From a virus: a DNA stretch of 35,485 bases. Under the pieces are notes generated by a model that was not told the DNA's origin, made no database searches, and saw only the letters and a list, made by a program, of their open reading frames with translations. The stretch lies in IMG/VR virus record IMGVR_UViG_3300028800_000220, positions 1-35,485 of that record. One strand, written 5' to 3'. Shown here piece after piece: positions 21,926 through 31,217 of the stretch (position 1 is its first letter; every line of letters starts with the position of its first letter). The position numbers and the translations under genes were made by a program.

Positions 21926-22683
21926 GTTCTCTGTTCTTGATAGGCATCAAATCCTTCTTCTTGATACTTTAACTTGCCTTCTTTAAATCCAAAACCGGAA
22001 GATAAATACGTAAGCGTACACCTACAATGGGGATGCAAGCCAAAGGCTGATGGATTGTCCTCACCACGTTTGTGGTATCCCTGCTTGAGTTCAGAAAGTT
22101 TATATAGACGCGGCGTAACGCCATCCGGCATCAAATGTAATCTTCGACATTCATTGCACAGGACATTATCCCTAACAACCACAAAGAAAACAGTAGGATC
22201 TGCATCGCCCAAAGAAGATGAAACTCGTGCGATATCCATCATGCTTCCCAGGTTACGAAATTTGGTTCCTTCTTGCTCTGCAATGGCGGCCATATGGGAT
22301 TTGGCACGTTTAAATTCTTTATTAAGAATCGACTGCACTTCTTCCTTGGAAATCTTTCTTTTTCCTAGGCGGGCTTCTCTAGCTAGACCATCTAATTGCT
22401 CTGTGATGTCTGATTTGGTCTTGTTTTTAAGAGATTCGATATAGCCATAAGCACTTTCAAGCATGCTTTTTAGTACATCTTTTTCAATTTCATTAGGAGC
22501 TTTGTTGGCCATTCCCTGTACGAACAAATGGGATAGACCAAAGTTAGGCTGATATGAAAGTACTAGTTGCTTTTTGCTTTGTAACTTAGGGATGTTCCCC
22601 AATAGCTGAAGTGCTATTCGGTCGAAGATATCTTCTACGGTTTGGCCTAGAGCTTCCTTACCATTACTACTAATGCCAAACAC
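21922..22683 (-). CDS. Mu F-like minor head/morphogenesis protein
   Basis: 253 aa from a GTG start with AAGGA 8 nt upstream, the site lying at the stop of the previous gene. Residues 1-130 are helical. The C-terminal domain has the Phage_Mu_F signature: CNECRRLH (C176, C179, H183) and, 35 residues later, GLHPHCRCTL (H217, C220, C222), as in SPP1 gp7/Mu gpF minor head proteins. These bind the portal and DNA during head assembly. Position after portal and before the capsid genes fits. Confidence 0.85.
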   Translation of the reverse strand: MFGISSNGKEALGQTVEDIFDRIALQLLGNIPKLQSKKQLVLSYQPNFGLSHLFVQGMANKAPNEIEKDVLKSMLESAYGYIESLKNKTKSDITEQLDGLAREARLGKRKISKEEVQSILNKEFKRAKSHMAAIAEQEGTKFRNLGSMMDIARVSSSLGDADPTVFFVVVRDNVLCNECRRLHLMPDGVTPRLYKLSELKQGYHKRGEDNPSAFGLHPHCRCTLTYLSSGFGFKEGKLKYQEEGFDAYQEQRT

Positions 22684-22687
22684 TTTT

Positions 22688-23338
22688 TTATTCCTTAATC
22701 AGATTTTCAATATTAAGAATATTTGTAATATCTTTTGAAGCGTTGCTTTCTTCTTTTTGCCATTTTTCCATAATATCGTTGACGATTTTGTGCTGCATGC
22801 TGACAGATTTCTTTGCAGTATCAGACAAATTATGCTGAGCCAATGCGTTTAGCTTGAAACCTGGCTTATGCAAAGCTTTGGCTATGCCAGCAATGGCTTT
22901 TTCTGATTTCTTCATCTCTATAGCAAACTTCTCTGCCTTTCTGAGGTTTTTGATCTCATTCAAACTCTTTTGAATTTCAGGATCTGTATTTTGACCAAGC
23001 ATTCCTTCGAGTTTCCCAATATGCTGATCAAGTTCAGAAGGTTGCCCTTCCATACCAGGCTGCGGCTGCCCCTCTTCAGATTGACTCTCCATGCCCGGTT
23101 GGTCATTTCCACCTGGCTGTTCTCCGCCAGGTTGTTCTCCAGGCTGTCCACCGGCCAACGCCTGAGCTTGTGCCATCTGAGCCTCTTGAGCTTGAGCTTG
23201 AGCATCCATAGCCTGCTGTTGTTGAGCGCTTTTCATTCCTTCTTCAACGCCCAACCTAAAAGCGGTATCCAAATCATTAATGTACTTGGAACGCAATTCA
23301 AAATATTTGCTTTTGTAATTTAATTGACTATTTTTCAT
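22688..23338 (-). CDS. Gln/Gly/Pro-rich head-module protein
   Basis: 216 aa. The ATG overlaps the portal stop by 11 nt; GAGGAAG is its binding site. Residues 38-105 are low complexity (QAQAQEAQMAQAQ, then GGEQPGGNDQPG-type units). Residues 105-216 are helical, with coiled-coil potential and several KSE/KKSE motifs. No family recognised. Its position between portal and Mu F-like gene suggests an internal head or scaffold component. Confidence 0.6.
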   Translation of the reverse strand: MKNSQLNYKSKYFELRSKYINDLDTAFRLGVEEGMKSAQQQQAMDAQAQAQEAQMAQAQALAGGQPGEQPGGEQPGGNDQPGMESQSEEGQPQPGMEGQPSELDQHIGKLEGMLGQNTDPEIQKSLNEIKNLRKAEKFAIEMKKSEKAIAGIAKALHKPGFKLNALAQHNLSDTAKKSVSMQHKIVNDIMEKWQKEESNASKDITNILNIENLIKE

Positions 23339-25196
23339 CTTCTTCCTCTAATGAATCAGCGACTACCATTTTAAGTATATCCATAGCAAACGGACGTGGC
23401 AAGAAATAAGCTTGTGCAGCTGCAGGATTAACTTGAGCTACAAGTTGTAGCCATTGCAAAAAGAACGGGTCACGCTTATATCTAAGCAATGGGTCTACCA
23501 TAGCAGAAGCATCGCCCAAAAACGTACCCATTATCTCGCCAACGTTTTTGTATTTGTCTAAAATCAATTGATATCGTTCATTGAACGGAACCAAGCCGCC
23601 CATCATTTCGCCAACAGCATCTTTGTCTACCGCATTCAAGACTTCATCGTAAGACATGTGGGTAGACATATCTTGCTGTAAACGCGTAGATTCTTGTTCT
23701 TTGGATTGAGCATCAATTCCACAGAATTTGATTTCACAGATTTTGGCCAACAGCGGATCTATGAGTGGAAACAATAATTGATTAAAGAATGTCTGAAACT
23801 TTGCAATCAAAGGCCTTAATCCAGTATCCCTAGCCGCTGTGAGTTTAAATTCATTATTTGATTCAGAAAGCGTTTGGCTGTTAGTTCCGCGAGAAAGGTG
23901 ACTATATCCAGGAAGTTCATCAGGAGACATGCTGAATACGGACATGATATTTCTAGCAATTTGATCGTACATAAATTCAAATTCACGATCTTGCAGACCT
24001 TCCCCAGCAAATGGCAACCAATCGATATCGTCTTCTTTCCCAAGGCCGAATATGGGCGTTCGGAAGCTATTAGCAACGTTGTTTACAGAAGCATTGAATT
24101 GAAGCTTGATGTTGTTAAGGACTGATTCATCAACTTCATCCGATTTAATAACCAACATCCCCTTTGTGGCTCTACCGTTTTGGAAGTAAAGCTTCTTGTA
24201 CGCATCAATAGAAATGTGGGTAGTGATGGAGCTAACCGCAGTATCAATAGGAGACACTGGATAACCATTCATTTCGATATCAGTACATGGGAAAAGATTG
24301 TAAACTAACATTTCTCTGTGAGTAAATGCTTGACGTGGAGTGCCATCGATAACTTGCAACCAAGCATATTTATCTTCTTTTAACTTCTGTAGATCAATCT
24401 TGGGTTTATCACCAGTGATGCTTTCCAGCATCTTCATAGCTGTTTCTCGCAAGGTGTTTCCGATATATTCACCCTTACGAACAGTTTTATAAATAGTACC
24501 AACGTCTACCGGTCTAAAACGATGAAAAGGATAGTTCCCATCTTCATCTGGTTCTGCTTCTCTATCATAAATTATTTCTGTTCCGAATCTTGCGAAGTTC
24601 AATCCATTCTGGGTTTGAATATCCATGAATTGAGCCAAAGTCATTTTATCATGGTGTTCTAGACCAGCAGTATGGCCGCAATTAAGAATCAGGCGTTCGA
24701 CCTTTTTCATGCGCTCCGTAACTTTTTCATATTGTTCTGGAGTCAAAACATCATAAAATTCTTGTTTTAACGATAATTCCACACCTACATCAAAACGATC
24801 CTTTCGTAGATGGCCAAAAAGGCTCATCGTACTTCCACGAGCACGTAGGATGGAAGCCACTAAATGGTCTTGAAGGCGAATCTGCTTAAGAACTTCATCG
24901 GGCAGAAGTCGTCTTTTGGACTTATACAAACCAAGGTAGTTATCGGTAGGTGCTGGATTTTCAGTAAAAGCTAATCTGGGAGCTTTCTTGTTAGCACTTC
25001 CAGCCGCCTGTTGAAGCGTATACATCAATTGCGAATTGGGATTAGTGGGCTCATATCCTGCTTTTTCTAAAACACCGTCAGCAGATTGCCCCATAGAGAA
25101 AACAACGCCCTTTTTATTGGCTTCGGAAATAGTCTGAGCAGCTTTCGCCGCATCGGCTAGTTGTTTACTGATATCGTTATTTGTGGTATCACTCAT
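23328..25196 (-). CDS. Portal protein
   Basis: 622 aa, in the size range of large-phage portals. It forms the dodecameric ring at the head vertex through which DNA is packed. Recognisable portal features are the wing region with QIRLQDHLVASILRARGS near 105-122, the YKKLYFQNGRATKGMLVIK segment (about 333-351), the stem/crown region FEFMYDQIARNIMSVFSMSP, and LARxxxxxP-like FFNQLLFPLIDPLL. It is followed by the Mu F-like gene and preceded by a structural gene and terminase. AAGGT lies before the ATG. Confidence 0.85.
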   Translation of the reverse strand: MSDTTNNDISKQLADAAKAAQTISEANKKGVVFSMGQSADGVLEKAGYEPTNPNSQLMYTLQQAAGSANKKAPRLAFTENPAPTDNYLGLYKSKRRLLPDEVLKQIRLQDHLVASILRARGSTMSLFGHLRKDRFDVGVELSLKQEFYDVLTPEQYEKVTERMKKVERLILNCGHTAGLEHHDKMTLAQFMDIQTQNGLNFARFGTEIIYDREAEPDEDGNYPFHRFRPVDVGTIYKTVRKGEYIGNTLRETAMKMLESITGDKPKIDLQKLKEDKYAWLQVIDGTPRQAFTHREMLVYNLFPCTDIEMNGYPVSPIDTAVSSITTHISIDAYKKLYFQNGRATKGMLVIKSDEVDESVLNNIKLQFNASVNNVANSFRTPIFGLGKEDDIDWLPFAGEGLQDREFEFMYDQIARNIMSVFSMSPDELPGYSHLSRGTNSQTLSESNNEFKLTAARDTGLRPLIAKFQTFFNQLLFPLIDPLLAKICEIKFCGIDAQSKEQESTRLQQDMSTHMSYDEVLNAVDKDAVGEMMGGLVPFNERYQLILDKYKNVGEIMGTFLGDASAMVDPLLRYKRDPFFLQWLQLVAQVNPAAAQAYFLPRPFAMDILKMVVADSLEEEDEK

Positions 25197-25197
25197 A

Positions 25198-26151
25198 TTA
25201 CCTTACTGCTGCAAAGAACAATTTAGCAGTGTTGACACTTATATTAGTAACTGTCAAACTATAAACCGTCGATGTTCTCAAAAATATACCTGGAGCGTTG
25301 TGACCAACACCGTCTGCTAACGGGTTAATTTCATTACCAGCTATACTATTAACTATCATAGAGACATGTTGGTTAGATTCTAAATAGATAAAACGCTGTG
25401 CATCAGAGAAAACAGCAATATCATCAGTAGTTACAGGACCTTCTGTCGGAAGTAAGCCGAGAGAAGAGAATTGCAAATATTTATCAGTAACCGCTGTAAC
25501 TGTGTAATATCCTTGAGTAACTGGTGAAAATCCACCAAAAATCTGCAGAGTATCCCCAATTTGCACCCCAGCCGCACTATAGATGTCAACTTGACTGGCA
25601 AATCCTGCTCCAAGCGTAATTGGACCTTCGTTAACCCCTTGAGGGTTCACTACACTAAAACTAGTAGCCGTAAGGGCAATGATTTGCCATTGTCCTTGAT
25701 TTAAACTATTGAAAAGATTACCAATTGTGACGTAATCGCCAGCTATAACACCACCAGAGATTAAATTTAATGGGGTACCACCAGTAGAGGTAAAAGTAAC
25801 CACTGTTCCATTGACAGTAACCGTTACTTGAGTGGTAGCATCTGCGCCAGACGTTCTAGAAGTCCTAAAAGTCGGGTTTGTACCGCCTACCCATGAAAAA
25901 TTGTAAGTGGTAGTCGAAAAGGGGGCCAAAGCTATGCTATATTCCGTTGTACCGTCTTGTGTAAGGGTCCTAGCGCCGTTGACAAGGGTTTTGGTCTCTC
26001 CAGGCGCCAAATCGAAATCTAGGCTAGTAGGACCACCTACCGGAAGGCCGTTAACATCCCTGGTCCACTTAAAATTGCCACGATCAGGGGAATTTGTTGA
26101 CTTACGATCAGAATATGCATTTAGATATACTAAGAAACTGAATGTGCTCAT
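25198..26151 (-). CDS. Putative virion structural protein (beta-rich)
   Basis: 317 aa, rich in T, S, G, N and V, with repeated beta strands (TTQVTVTVNGTVVTFTSTGG; DTLQIFGGFSPVTQGYYTVT). It starts MSTFSFLVYLNAYSDRK. It sits between terminase and portal on the same strand. A GCAATCTTAA element lies 28 nt upstream of the ATG. No family recognised; head-surface or head-tail connector role inferred. Confidence 0.5.
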   Translation of the reverse strand: MSTFSFLVYLNAYSDRKSTNSPDRGNFKWTRDVNGLPVGGPTSLDFDLAPGETKTLVNGARTLTQDGTTEYSIALAPFSTTTYNFSWVGGTNPTFRTSRTSGADATTQVTVTVNGTVVTFTSTGGTPLNLISGGVIAGDYVTIGNLFNSLNQGQWQIIALTATSFSVVNPQGVNEGPITLGAGFASQVDIYSAAGVQIGDTLQIFGGFSPVTQGYYTVTAVTDKYLQFSSLGLLPTEGPVTTDDIAVFSDAQRFIYLESNQHVSMIVNSIAGNEINPLADGVGHNAPGIFLRTSTVYSLTVTNISVNTAKLFFAAVR

Positions 26152-26178
26152 TTTTTACCCTTTTGATAAAGTCCTACA

Positions 26179-26188
26179 TTAAGATTGC
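26179..26188 (-). promoter_or_regulatory. AATCTTAA element upstream of portal operon
   Basis: GCAATCTTAA followed by TGTAGGACTTTATC, 28 nt before the ATG at 26151. Third copy of the exact 10-mer. Likely start of transcripts for the structural gene, portal and downstream head genes. Confidence 0.45.
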
Positions 26189-26222
26189 TCTGTAACTAAT
26201 AAAACGCTATAAGTTATGGATA

Positions 26223-29222
26223 TCAAAAAGTAAAATAGAACCCACCTTTTTTTCCAGACGATATCACATTAGGCTCTCCACCTACCCTTTTGGCTATTTC
26301 TTCTTTCATTTGATTCTGATGAATTGAAGCCCTTTCCGCTGCGGCCATTTGCTCTGGATCGTGTGGATTTACAGGTTTTCCGTGATTATCCATCCAAACA
26401 GCCTCTGGTTTTTGGGTGCCTCGTACCGGAAAACAATTTTGACCGATATAACGTAAGGAGTCACAGATATCAGCCACCCCTCTTTCATCATCCGGGTTCA
26501 TAGTAGGATTTCCCTGCCCATCCAAAATAAATCTGTGTTTACTAATAGCCGTTATAGCTTTTTTGTTGGATTCATTTTGTATGATTTTAAAGAATCTTTT
26601 TCCACTTGCAGATGATATCTTCGACCGTACAGCCTCCACACCACCCAGTACATCTTTTTTGAAATTAGGACATTTCATACCATTTTTATTGAAAGATTTT
26701 AGATTAGAGGGCATTGCAGTATCGGCAAACCATTTATGTATTGTATATTTATCCCTATAAGCCTTTCCTACCTCTAGTTGATCTGCAAATTCCAATCCTG
26801 GAGAAGCGTATGTTTCCATGAGCCATACCTCACCATTTGGAATCATAGCCACTATCAAAAAAGTCGTATCATGAACATAACCCCAGTCTATTCCAGCATA
26901 AAAAAGTATTCCAAGATTTTTCATCGCATGAAGTAACATAAGCTCATTAACGGCTTTGTTTGTAGGTCCAAATAAAGTTTCCCAAGCTTGTTTTAATGTG
27001 ATGATATTTTCTGTTTTACTAAATCTAGGATAAACCAATCCAGTACTGCCGGGTTTCCAGCAATTGTGTACCGCGACGCCATTTGCAATGTAGCTGTGAT
27101 CTTTTTCTACTTCAATATTGTACACATACCCATTGTATGATTTTGTAGAGAGATTATCTATACGATACTGATTGTATTTATTTTCAAACTTAAACTTTGT
27201 TCGCTTTTGTTTATATATATGGTCCATGTCAATATAATGAACCAGGTAAGCTTGTTTACGATCCTTAACGGATGGTTTTTTAGTTATGCGTGGACAAAGT
27301 CCTAATCGAGCCGCAATAGTAAACAATTGTGATGCCAAATCGTAGCTTGTGGTAGTAAGTTCTTTATAGGGCTTTTTTCTCTTAGTGCCATCTCCAGCAT
27401 CAAAACCTTCAAGAATTCCCTTCAAGAAATTTAGATTCGCATCCATAAGTTTTGGGTGAAACTTTTTCTTGTCACTATATCGTCCACACATTGCCAGAAA
27501 TAATTCAGCAATAGTGGTATTGTAGTAATCAATTGTATACCCGTTTCCCTTTTTCGAAGCGAGTTCTGATGTTGACAATCCTATCGAAGAGGCAAATTTT
27601 CTAACACGTTCATGGTAATCTATCTCTCGTACATCTGAACAAAAAGTAATGGAAGTACAGCGTTTTTCTTTAGAATATGTACGTTCACTAACATATCCTT
27701 CTGCGGCATAATAGCCTATCATCCACCCAAAATCATAGTTTAAATTGAATTTTTCAGGAATGTAACGTCCCGTTGAATGCTTAAGTCTAATCTTTCCCCC
27801 CAAGGATTTAGTTTCCTTGTTTACCAAATCTTTAAATCTAATTTCTGTAGAATCATAGGGCTCATACTCTATTGGCAAAGAAACGTAATCACCTTTCGAT
27901 TTAAGGCCTCCAAAGCGATCAAATTTAAATGGTAAAATATTGGAAATACTTTTAAATTCTTTTCCATTAATAAAGTACGGGTGCTCTGGGGTTGCTATAG
28001 TGGAATCAAAATGTTTCCAGTTAACATTGTCAACTAAATAAACATCGCCTTCATATTTACGCTTAAAAACTTCAATAACCCTTTTTGATGATACAACATG
28101 CGTGATTACTCTGTCTCCTATTTTGACATTTTCTATGCTTTTGGATGTACCATCAGACATAAGAATCTGAGTTGTCGGTCCAAAACACATTAACTGTGCT
28201 TCAGCAGAATCTGGATCATTTTCTAGGAAAGACTGTATAACGGATACTATGGGTTTATGAAAACCTCCAGTTGCTTCAGGAGACTTATTAGCTAATCGCG
28301 TTTTACATACAGGCAACAGAGGACATTTTGCACATCCCTGGTGAACATTTTCTATGAGATCCCATTTTGGCTTTTCTATATCTGGAAGAATATTGAATTC
28401 TTCTATTGTCAAATTTTTTAATGGTAAATTTTTACCAATGTACACGTTTTGTTTTGGACCATTTGGTAAATGTCTCTCTGGAGGACATCTTTCACAGATA
28501 TCTATAATATTCCAGTTGATAATCTTATAATTCATGTCCGGCGCTCGATCAATGGCGATGGACATGTTTCCGTATGCATATTTACGAGTAGAAAGATATA
28601 CCTTTACACCATAAATACCTTTGCTATGACTGGTAATATATTTACCTTCGGAAAGTGCTTTGGGATCAGCTAAGTCCAACTCGTCTAGGAAAAGAACGTT
28701 GGAGTGAAGACTGTTCATTCCCTTAGGAGTACAAATAACGATTTTTATGAATGGTCTTTTTTGTTCTGGAGTTTTAAATTTAAAAAGACGTTTATTCTGA
28801 GTTAAGTTAGTCCATCCAGCGACTAACATTAATGGTTCTATTTTCATTAAAAAACTATCTATATAACCAAGAGCAACAGCCGACTGTTCTTCTGTGGCGG
28901 CGGCGTGACCAATGTCTAAGGAAAAGTGTGTCAAAAGAAGAGTCTCAAGAATAGCAACACTAACTGTTTTCATGCCTTCTCGACATGACATAAGTATATA
29001 ACCAGGATTTTTATCACCACTATTTGTTTTGAAAGTGTTGTAGATTTGCCAAATAGCATCTAATGGACTAGAATTGCTATCTGGATCAGTTATTTCTAGA
29101 GGGATTTCCAAGTCTAGAAACAGTCTAACCCAATTTTTTACATCCTCTGAAGAGTTTAGATGACTAAACATCATTTTAGAGAATTCAGTTTTTTCTAATT
29201 CTGTGAGATTTGAACAATCCAT
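26223..29222 (-). CDS. Terminase large subunit interrupted by an intein
   Basis: 999 aa precursor; about 624 aa after splicing. The ATPase part has a Walker A variant SCREGMKT (79-86) and Walker B NVLFLDELD (175-183). The RNase H-like nuclease has FYAGIDWGYVHDTT and, near the end, GVADICDSLRYIGQN. Between them is a Cys cluster (CERC at 243-246; CAKCPLLPVC at 297-306) that could bind zinc or Fe-S. The intein spans residues 346-720. It translocates DNA into the prohead and cuts concatemers. The start overlaps the 3' end of the small zinc protein gene by 38 nt. No clear ribosome binding site is seen before the ATG. Confidence 0.9.
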   Translation of the reverse strand: MDCSNLTELEKTEFSKMMFSHLNSSEDVKNWVRLFLDLEIPLEITDPDSNSSPLDAIWQIYNTFKTNSGDKNPGYILMSCREGMKTVSVAILETLLLTHFSLDIGHAAATEEQSAVALGYIDSFLMKIEPLMLVAGWTNLTQNKRLFKFKTPEQKRPFIKIVICTPKGMNSLHSNVLFLDELDLADPKALSEGKYITSHSKGIYGVKVYLSTRKYAYGNMSIAIDRAPDMNYKIINWNIIDICERCPPERHLPNGPKQNVYIGKNLPLKNLTIEEFNILPDIEKPKWDLIENVHQGCAKCPLLPVCKTRLANKSPEATGGFHKPIVSVIQSFLENDPDSAEAQLMCFGPTTQILMSDGTSKSIENVKIGDRVITHVVSSKRVIEVFKRKYEGDVYLVDNVNWKHFDSTIATPEHPYFINGKEFKSISNILPFKFDRFGGLKSKGDYVSLPIEYEPYDSTEIRFKDLVNKETKSLGGKIRLKHSTGRYIPEKFNLNYDFGWMIGYYAAEGYVSERTYSKEKRCTSITFCSDVREIDYHERVRKFASSIGLSTSELASKKGNGYTIDYYNTTIAELFLAMCGRYSDKKKFHPKLMDANLNFLKGILEGFDAGDGTKRKKPYKELTTTSYDLASQLFTIAARLGLCPRITKKPSVKDRKQAYLVHYIDMDHIYKQKRTKFKFENKYNQYRIDNLSTKSYNGYVYNIEVEKDHSYIANGVAVHNCWKPGSTGLVYPRFSKTENIITLKQAWETLFGPTNKAVNELMLLHAMKNLGILFYAGIDWGYVHDTTFLIVAMIPNGEVWLMETYASPGLEFADQLEVGKAYRDKYTIHKWFADTAMPSNLKSFNKNGMKCPNFKKDVLGGVEAVRSKISSASGKRFFKIIQNESNKKAITAISKHRFILDGQGNPTMNPDDERGVADICDSLRYIGQNCFPVRGTQKPEAVWMDNHGKPVNPHDPEQMAAAERASIHQNQMKEEIAKRVGGEPNVISSGKKGGFYFTF
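27063..28187 (-). mobile_element. Intein with LAGLIDADG homing endonuclease
   Basis: 375 residues, starting at Cys346 (CFGPTTQILMSDG, splicing block A) with a TPEHP block B, and ending with block F/G GYVYNIEVEKDHSYIANGVAVHN, cited here as its ends, so that HN precedes Cys721. Two LAGLIDADG helices (FGWMIGYYAAEG at about 498-509 and FLKGILEGFDAGDG at 599-612) mark a full endonuclease. Splicing would join AEAQLM to CWKPGSTG, between the terminase ATPase and nuclease domains. All residues for splicing look intact. Confidence 0.92.
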
Positions 29223-29379
29223 TATACAGTACCGCGTCAGTGCAATTTCGGCATTTCATAGATTCATATTCTATGCACGAAGGTTCGAAACGATCATCGT
29301 ATACAACATACGGTGTCCTTTTGTAATCATGATAGCCTAGTCTACATTTTAATCTTTTCAGCCATCTTATCGTATTCAT
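29185..29379 (-). CDS. Small zinc-ribbon-like protein (64 aa)
   Basis: ATG at 29379, six bases after the chaperonin stop. Basic N-terminus (NTIRWLKRLKCRLGYHDYKR) with Cys and His, then C-x(n)-MKCRNC, giving four possible zinc ligands (C, H, C, C), like small phage proteins of the DUF1660 type. It overlaps the terminase start by 38 nt. AATCTTTA lies directly upstream of the ATG (a variant of the recurring element) and no ribosome binding site is seen. Confidence 0.55.
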   Translation of the reverse strand: MNTIRWLKRLKCRLGYHDYKRTPYVVYDDRFEPSCIEYESMKCRNCTDAVLYNGLFKSHRIRKN

Positions 29380-29385
29380 TAAAGA

Positions 29386-31158
29386 TTACGTCCGTTCGTT
29401 GGCTTCGTTCTTATACTGTTCCGGGTTGTCTACAGCTCTTCCATATTCAGCGTCGGCACGCGCTTCTGATCTTTCAAAGGCATCATCTCTAGGATAGGCT
29501 ACAATTCCGCCCATAGTACCAAGCACACTGGCTATACTAACTGCATTACTCAATGATTCTGATACTGCCTTTGCTGCATCTAGAAGGCCCAACTCTTCAG
29601 CCTTTCCAAATACTTGGTTTTCAACATCATATACGGATTCGCTATCTTCTATAAGTCTGGCCATAATATCATTGATTTCTTCTTTATGGTAACCAGCATT
29701 GTCAAGTAACTTATGGGGAAGCGCAAGTAAAGCTTTTATCAAAACTTCACTAGCCGGATCGCCTTCAGGAAATTCTGAAGAAAGTTTCATAACCATATCA
29801 ATAGCAAGCCTGCAACCACCAGGAACGGCACCATGAATAATAGCTGAGCGGACAGCACAAACAGCATCTTCACAGCGGTCGTGAGCCTCTTTTAGCTCTC
29901 CGTTAGAACCACCAAAAATAGTAAGTTTGGCGATGCCATTGGTAATTTTTCCCAAGCGCTCTTCTAGCATGATTTTTTCTGCCGCACTTTCGGCATTTTT
30001 CATCATTGTTTTAAGTTCTTCTGCCCTGACCTCCACATTCATGGGATCTGGATCGCCAATAACAGTGCTTCGAAAGCGATAAGCCTCAAAACTTTCCATT
30101 CCTCTACCCAAATCTTCCAAAGTTGCATTTCCAATCTGTTCTCTCAATCCAAAAACTTTGGCGCCAGTAAAGGCTGCAAGATCGTGCAGAAAATGTGTTT
30201 GGCTATTCAAAAATTGTGCCATCGGTGTAATTAACGGCAAGACATTCAAGGTATTTGGATTGGAAAAGTTAAACGCAAGCTGTGTCAAAACATTTTCGCT
30301 AAATCCATGACAGACGATGACCAGATTCTTGTAATCTGAGTTCCCTTCCTCTACATATTTCTTACCAAGACCGTCTAGCAAAGGCATAAACATAAGGAGA
30401 TCATTAATGTGACCATCATAAAGAAGAAATAGGGGCTTCTCCAGGAAAGCGCGTTGGTTTGCTTGATCGTTAATAAAAGCTGTGTGTAGTTTTCCAATAG
30501 ATTCCTCAAACCCTATGGGAATTGGAAATCCATCAATCCTCTCTACGACATAATTTGGTTTTCCACTAAGTTGTCGAATTGTAATGTGGGAACTTTCTCC
30601 GAAACCAATCTCTTCAAAGGCTTTGATTACTGCATCTGCCATTTCAGAATCGCCATTAGCGCTGATTTGCGCTACCATCTTGAGTAGTTGTTTATTTTCT
30701 TCCGTAATTTTGATGGTTTTAGATTCAATAAATGGCAACAAAATATCGTTAACCACTTTTCTAATCCTGCGGGTAGCTTTCTGCGGACTATATTTAGGAT
30801 TTTTTTCGCAAAAATCGAAAAGATTTTCAATAATACTATACGACAAAATAGTAGCCGTAGTAGTACCATCTCCAACTTCTGAAGCCGTTCTGGTGGCCAC
30901 ATCTCTAGCTGTTTCAATGATTAGGTGTGCATAAGCATTTTGATCTCCTAGAGATTTGAATATAGTTACACCATCTTTAGTAATCGTATTGCTAATTCCA
31001 GGATAATCGCTTTCAATCGTTGTCAACTTTCCGCAAGGTCCTAAACTACTTCCAACAGCGTCGCTAACCCTTTTCATTGTTTTAAGAACTATTGATTGAA
31101 GTTTTTTCTGGTCAGTCTCAAACATTTTGGGACTTGTTTTAGCCTTACGATATGACAT
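29386..31158 (-). CDS. Phage GroEL-type chaperonin
   Basis: 590 aa against about 545 for GroEL. ATPase motifs are SSLGPCGKLTTI (GPxG at 40-43), TKDGVTIF and GDGTTTATIL (97-106). The second equatorial half has HDRCEDAVCAVRSAIIHGAVPGGC, matching the GroEL region with the catalytic Asp. The C-terminus lacks the GGM repeats. The apical domain is divergent. No GroES-like partner is visible in the window. Phage chaperonins of this kind are thought to fold virion proteins, sometimes without co-chaperonin. AGAGGT precedes the ATG. It lies next to terminase, within the head module. Confidence 0.9.
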   Translation of the reverse strand: MSYRKAKTSPKMFETDQKKLQSIVLKTMKRVSDAVGSSLGPCGKLTTIESDYPGISNTITKDGVTIFKSLGDQNAYAHLIIETARDVATRTASEVGDGTTTATILSYSIIENLFDFCEKNPKYSPQKATRRIRKVVNDILLPFIESKTIKITEENKQLLKMVAQISANGDSEMADAVIKAFEEIGFGESSHITIRQLSGKPNYVVERIDGFPIPIGFEESIGKLHTAFINDQANQRAFLEKPLFLLYDGHINDLLMFMPLLDGLGKKYVEEGNSDYKNLVIVCHGFSENVLTQLAFNFSNPNTLNVLPLITPMAQFLNSQTHFLHDLAAFTGAKVFGLREQIGNATLEDLGRGMESFEAYRFRSTVIGDPDPMNVEVRAEELKTMMKNAESAAEKIMLEERLGKITNGIAKLTIFGGSNGELKEAHDRCEDAVCAVRSAIIHGAVPGGCRLAIDMVMKLSSEFPEGDPASEVLIKALLALPHKLLDNAGYHKEEINDIMARLIEDSESVYDVENQVFGKAEELGLLDAAKAVSESLSNAVSIASVLGTMGGIVAYPRDDAFERSEARADAEYGRAVDNPEQYKNEANERT

Positions 31159-31217
31159 GAATACCTCTTTTCTGATACTTGCTTATATCATATGGCTACG
31201 ATATACTCTTATGACAA

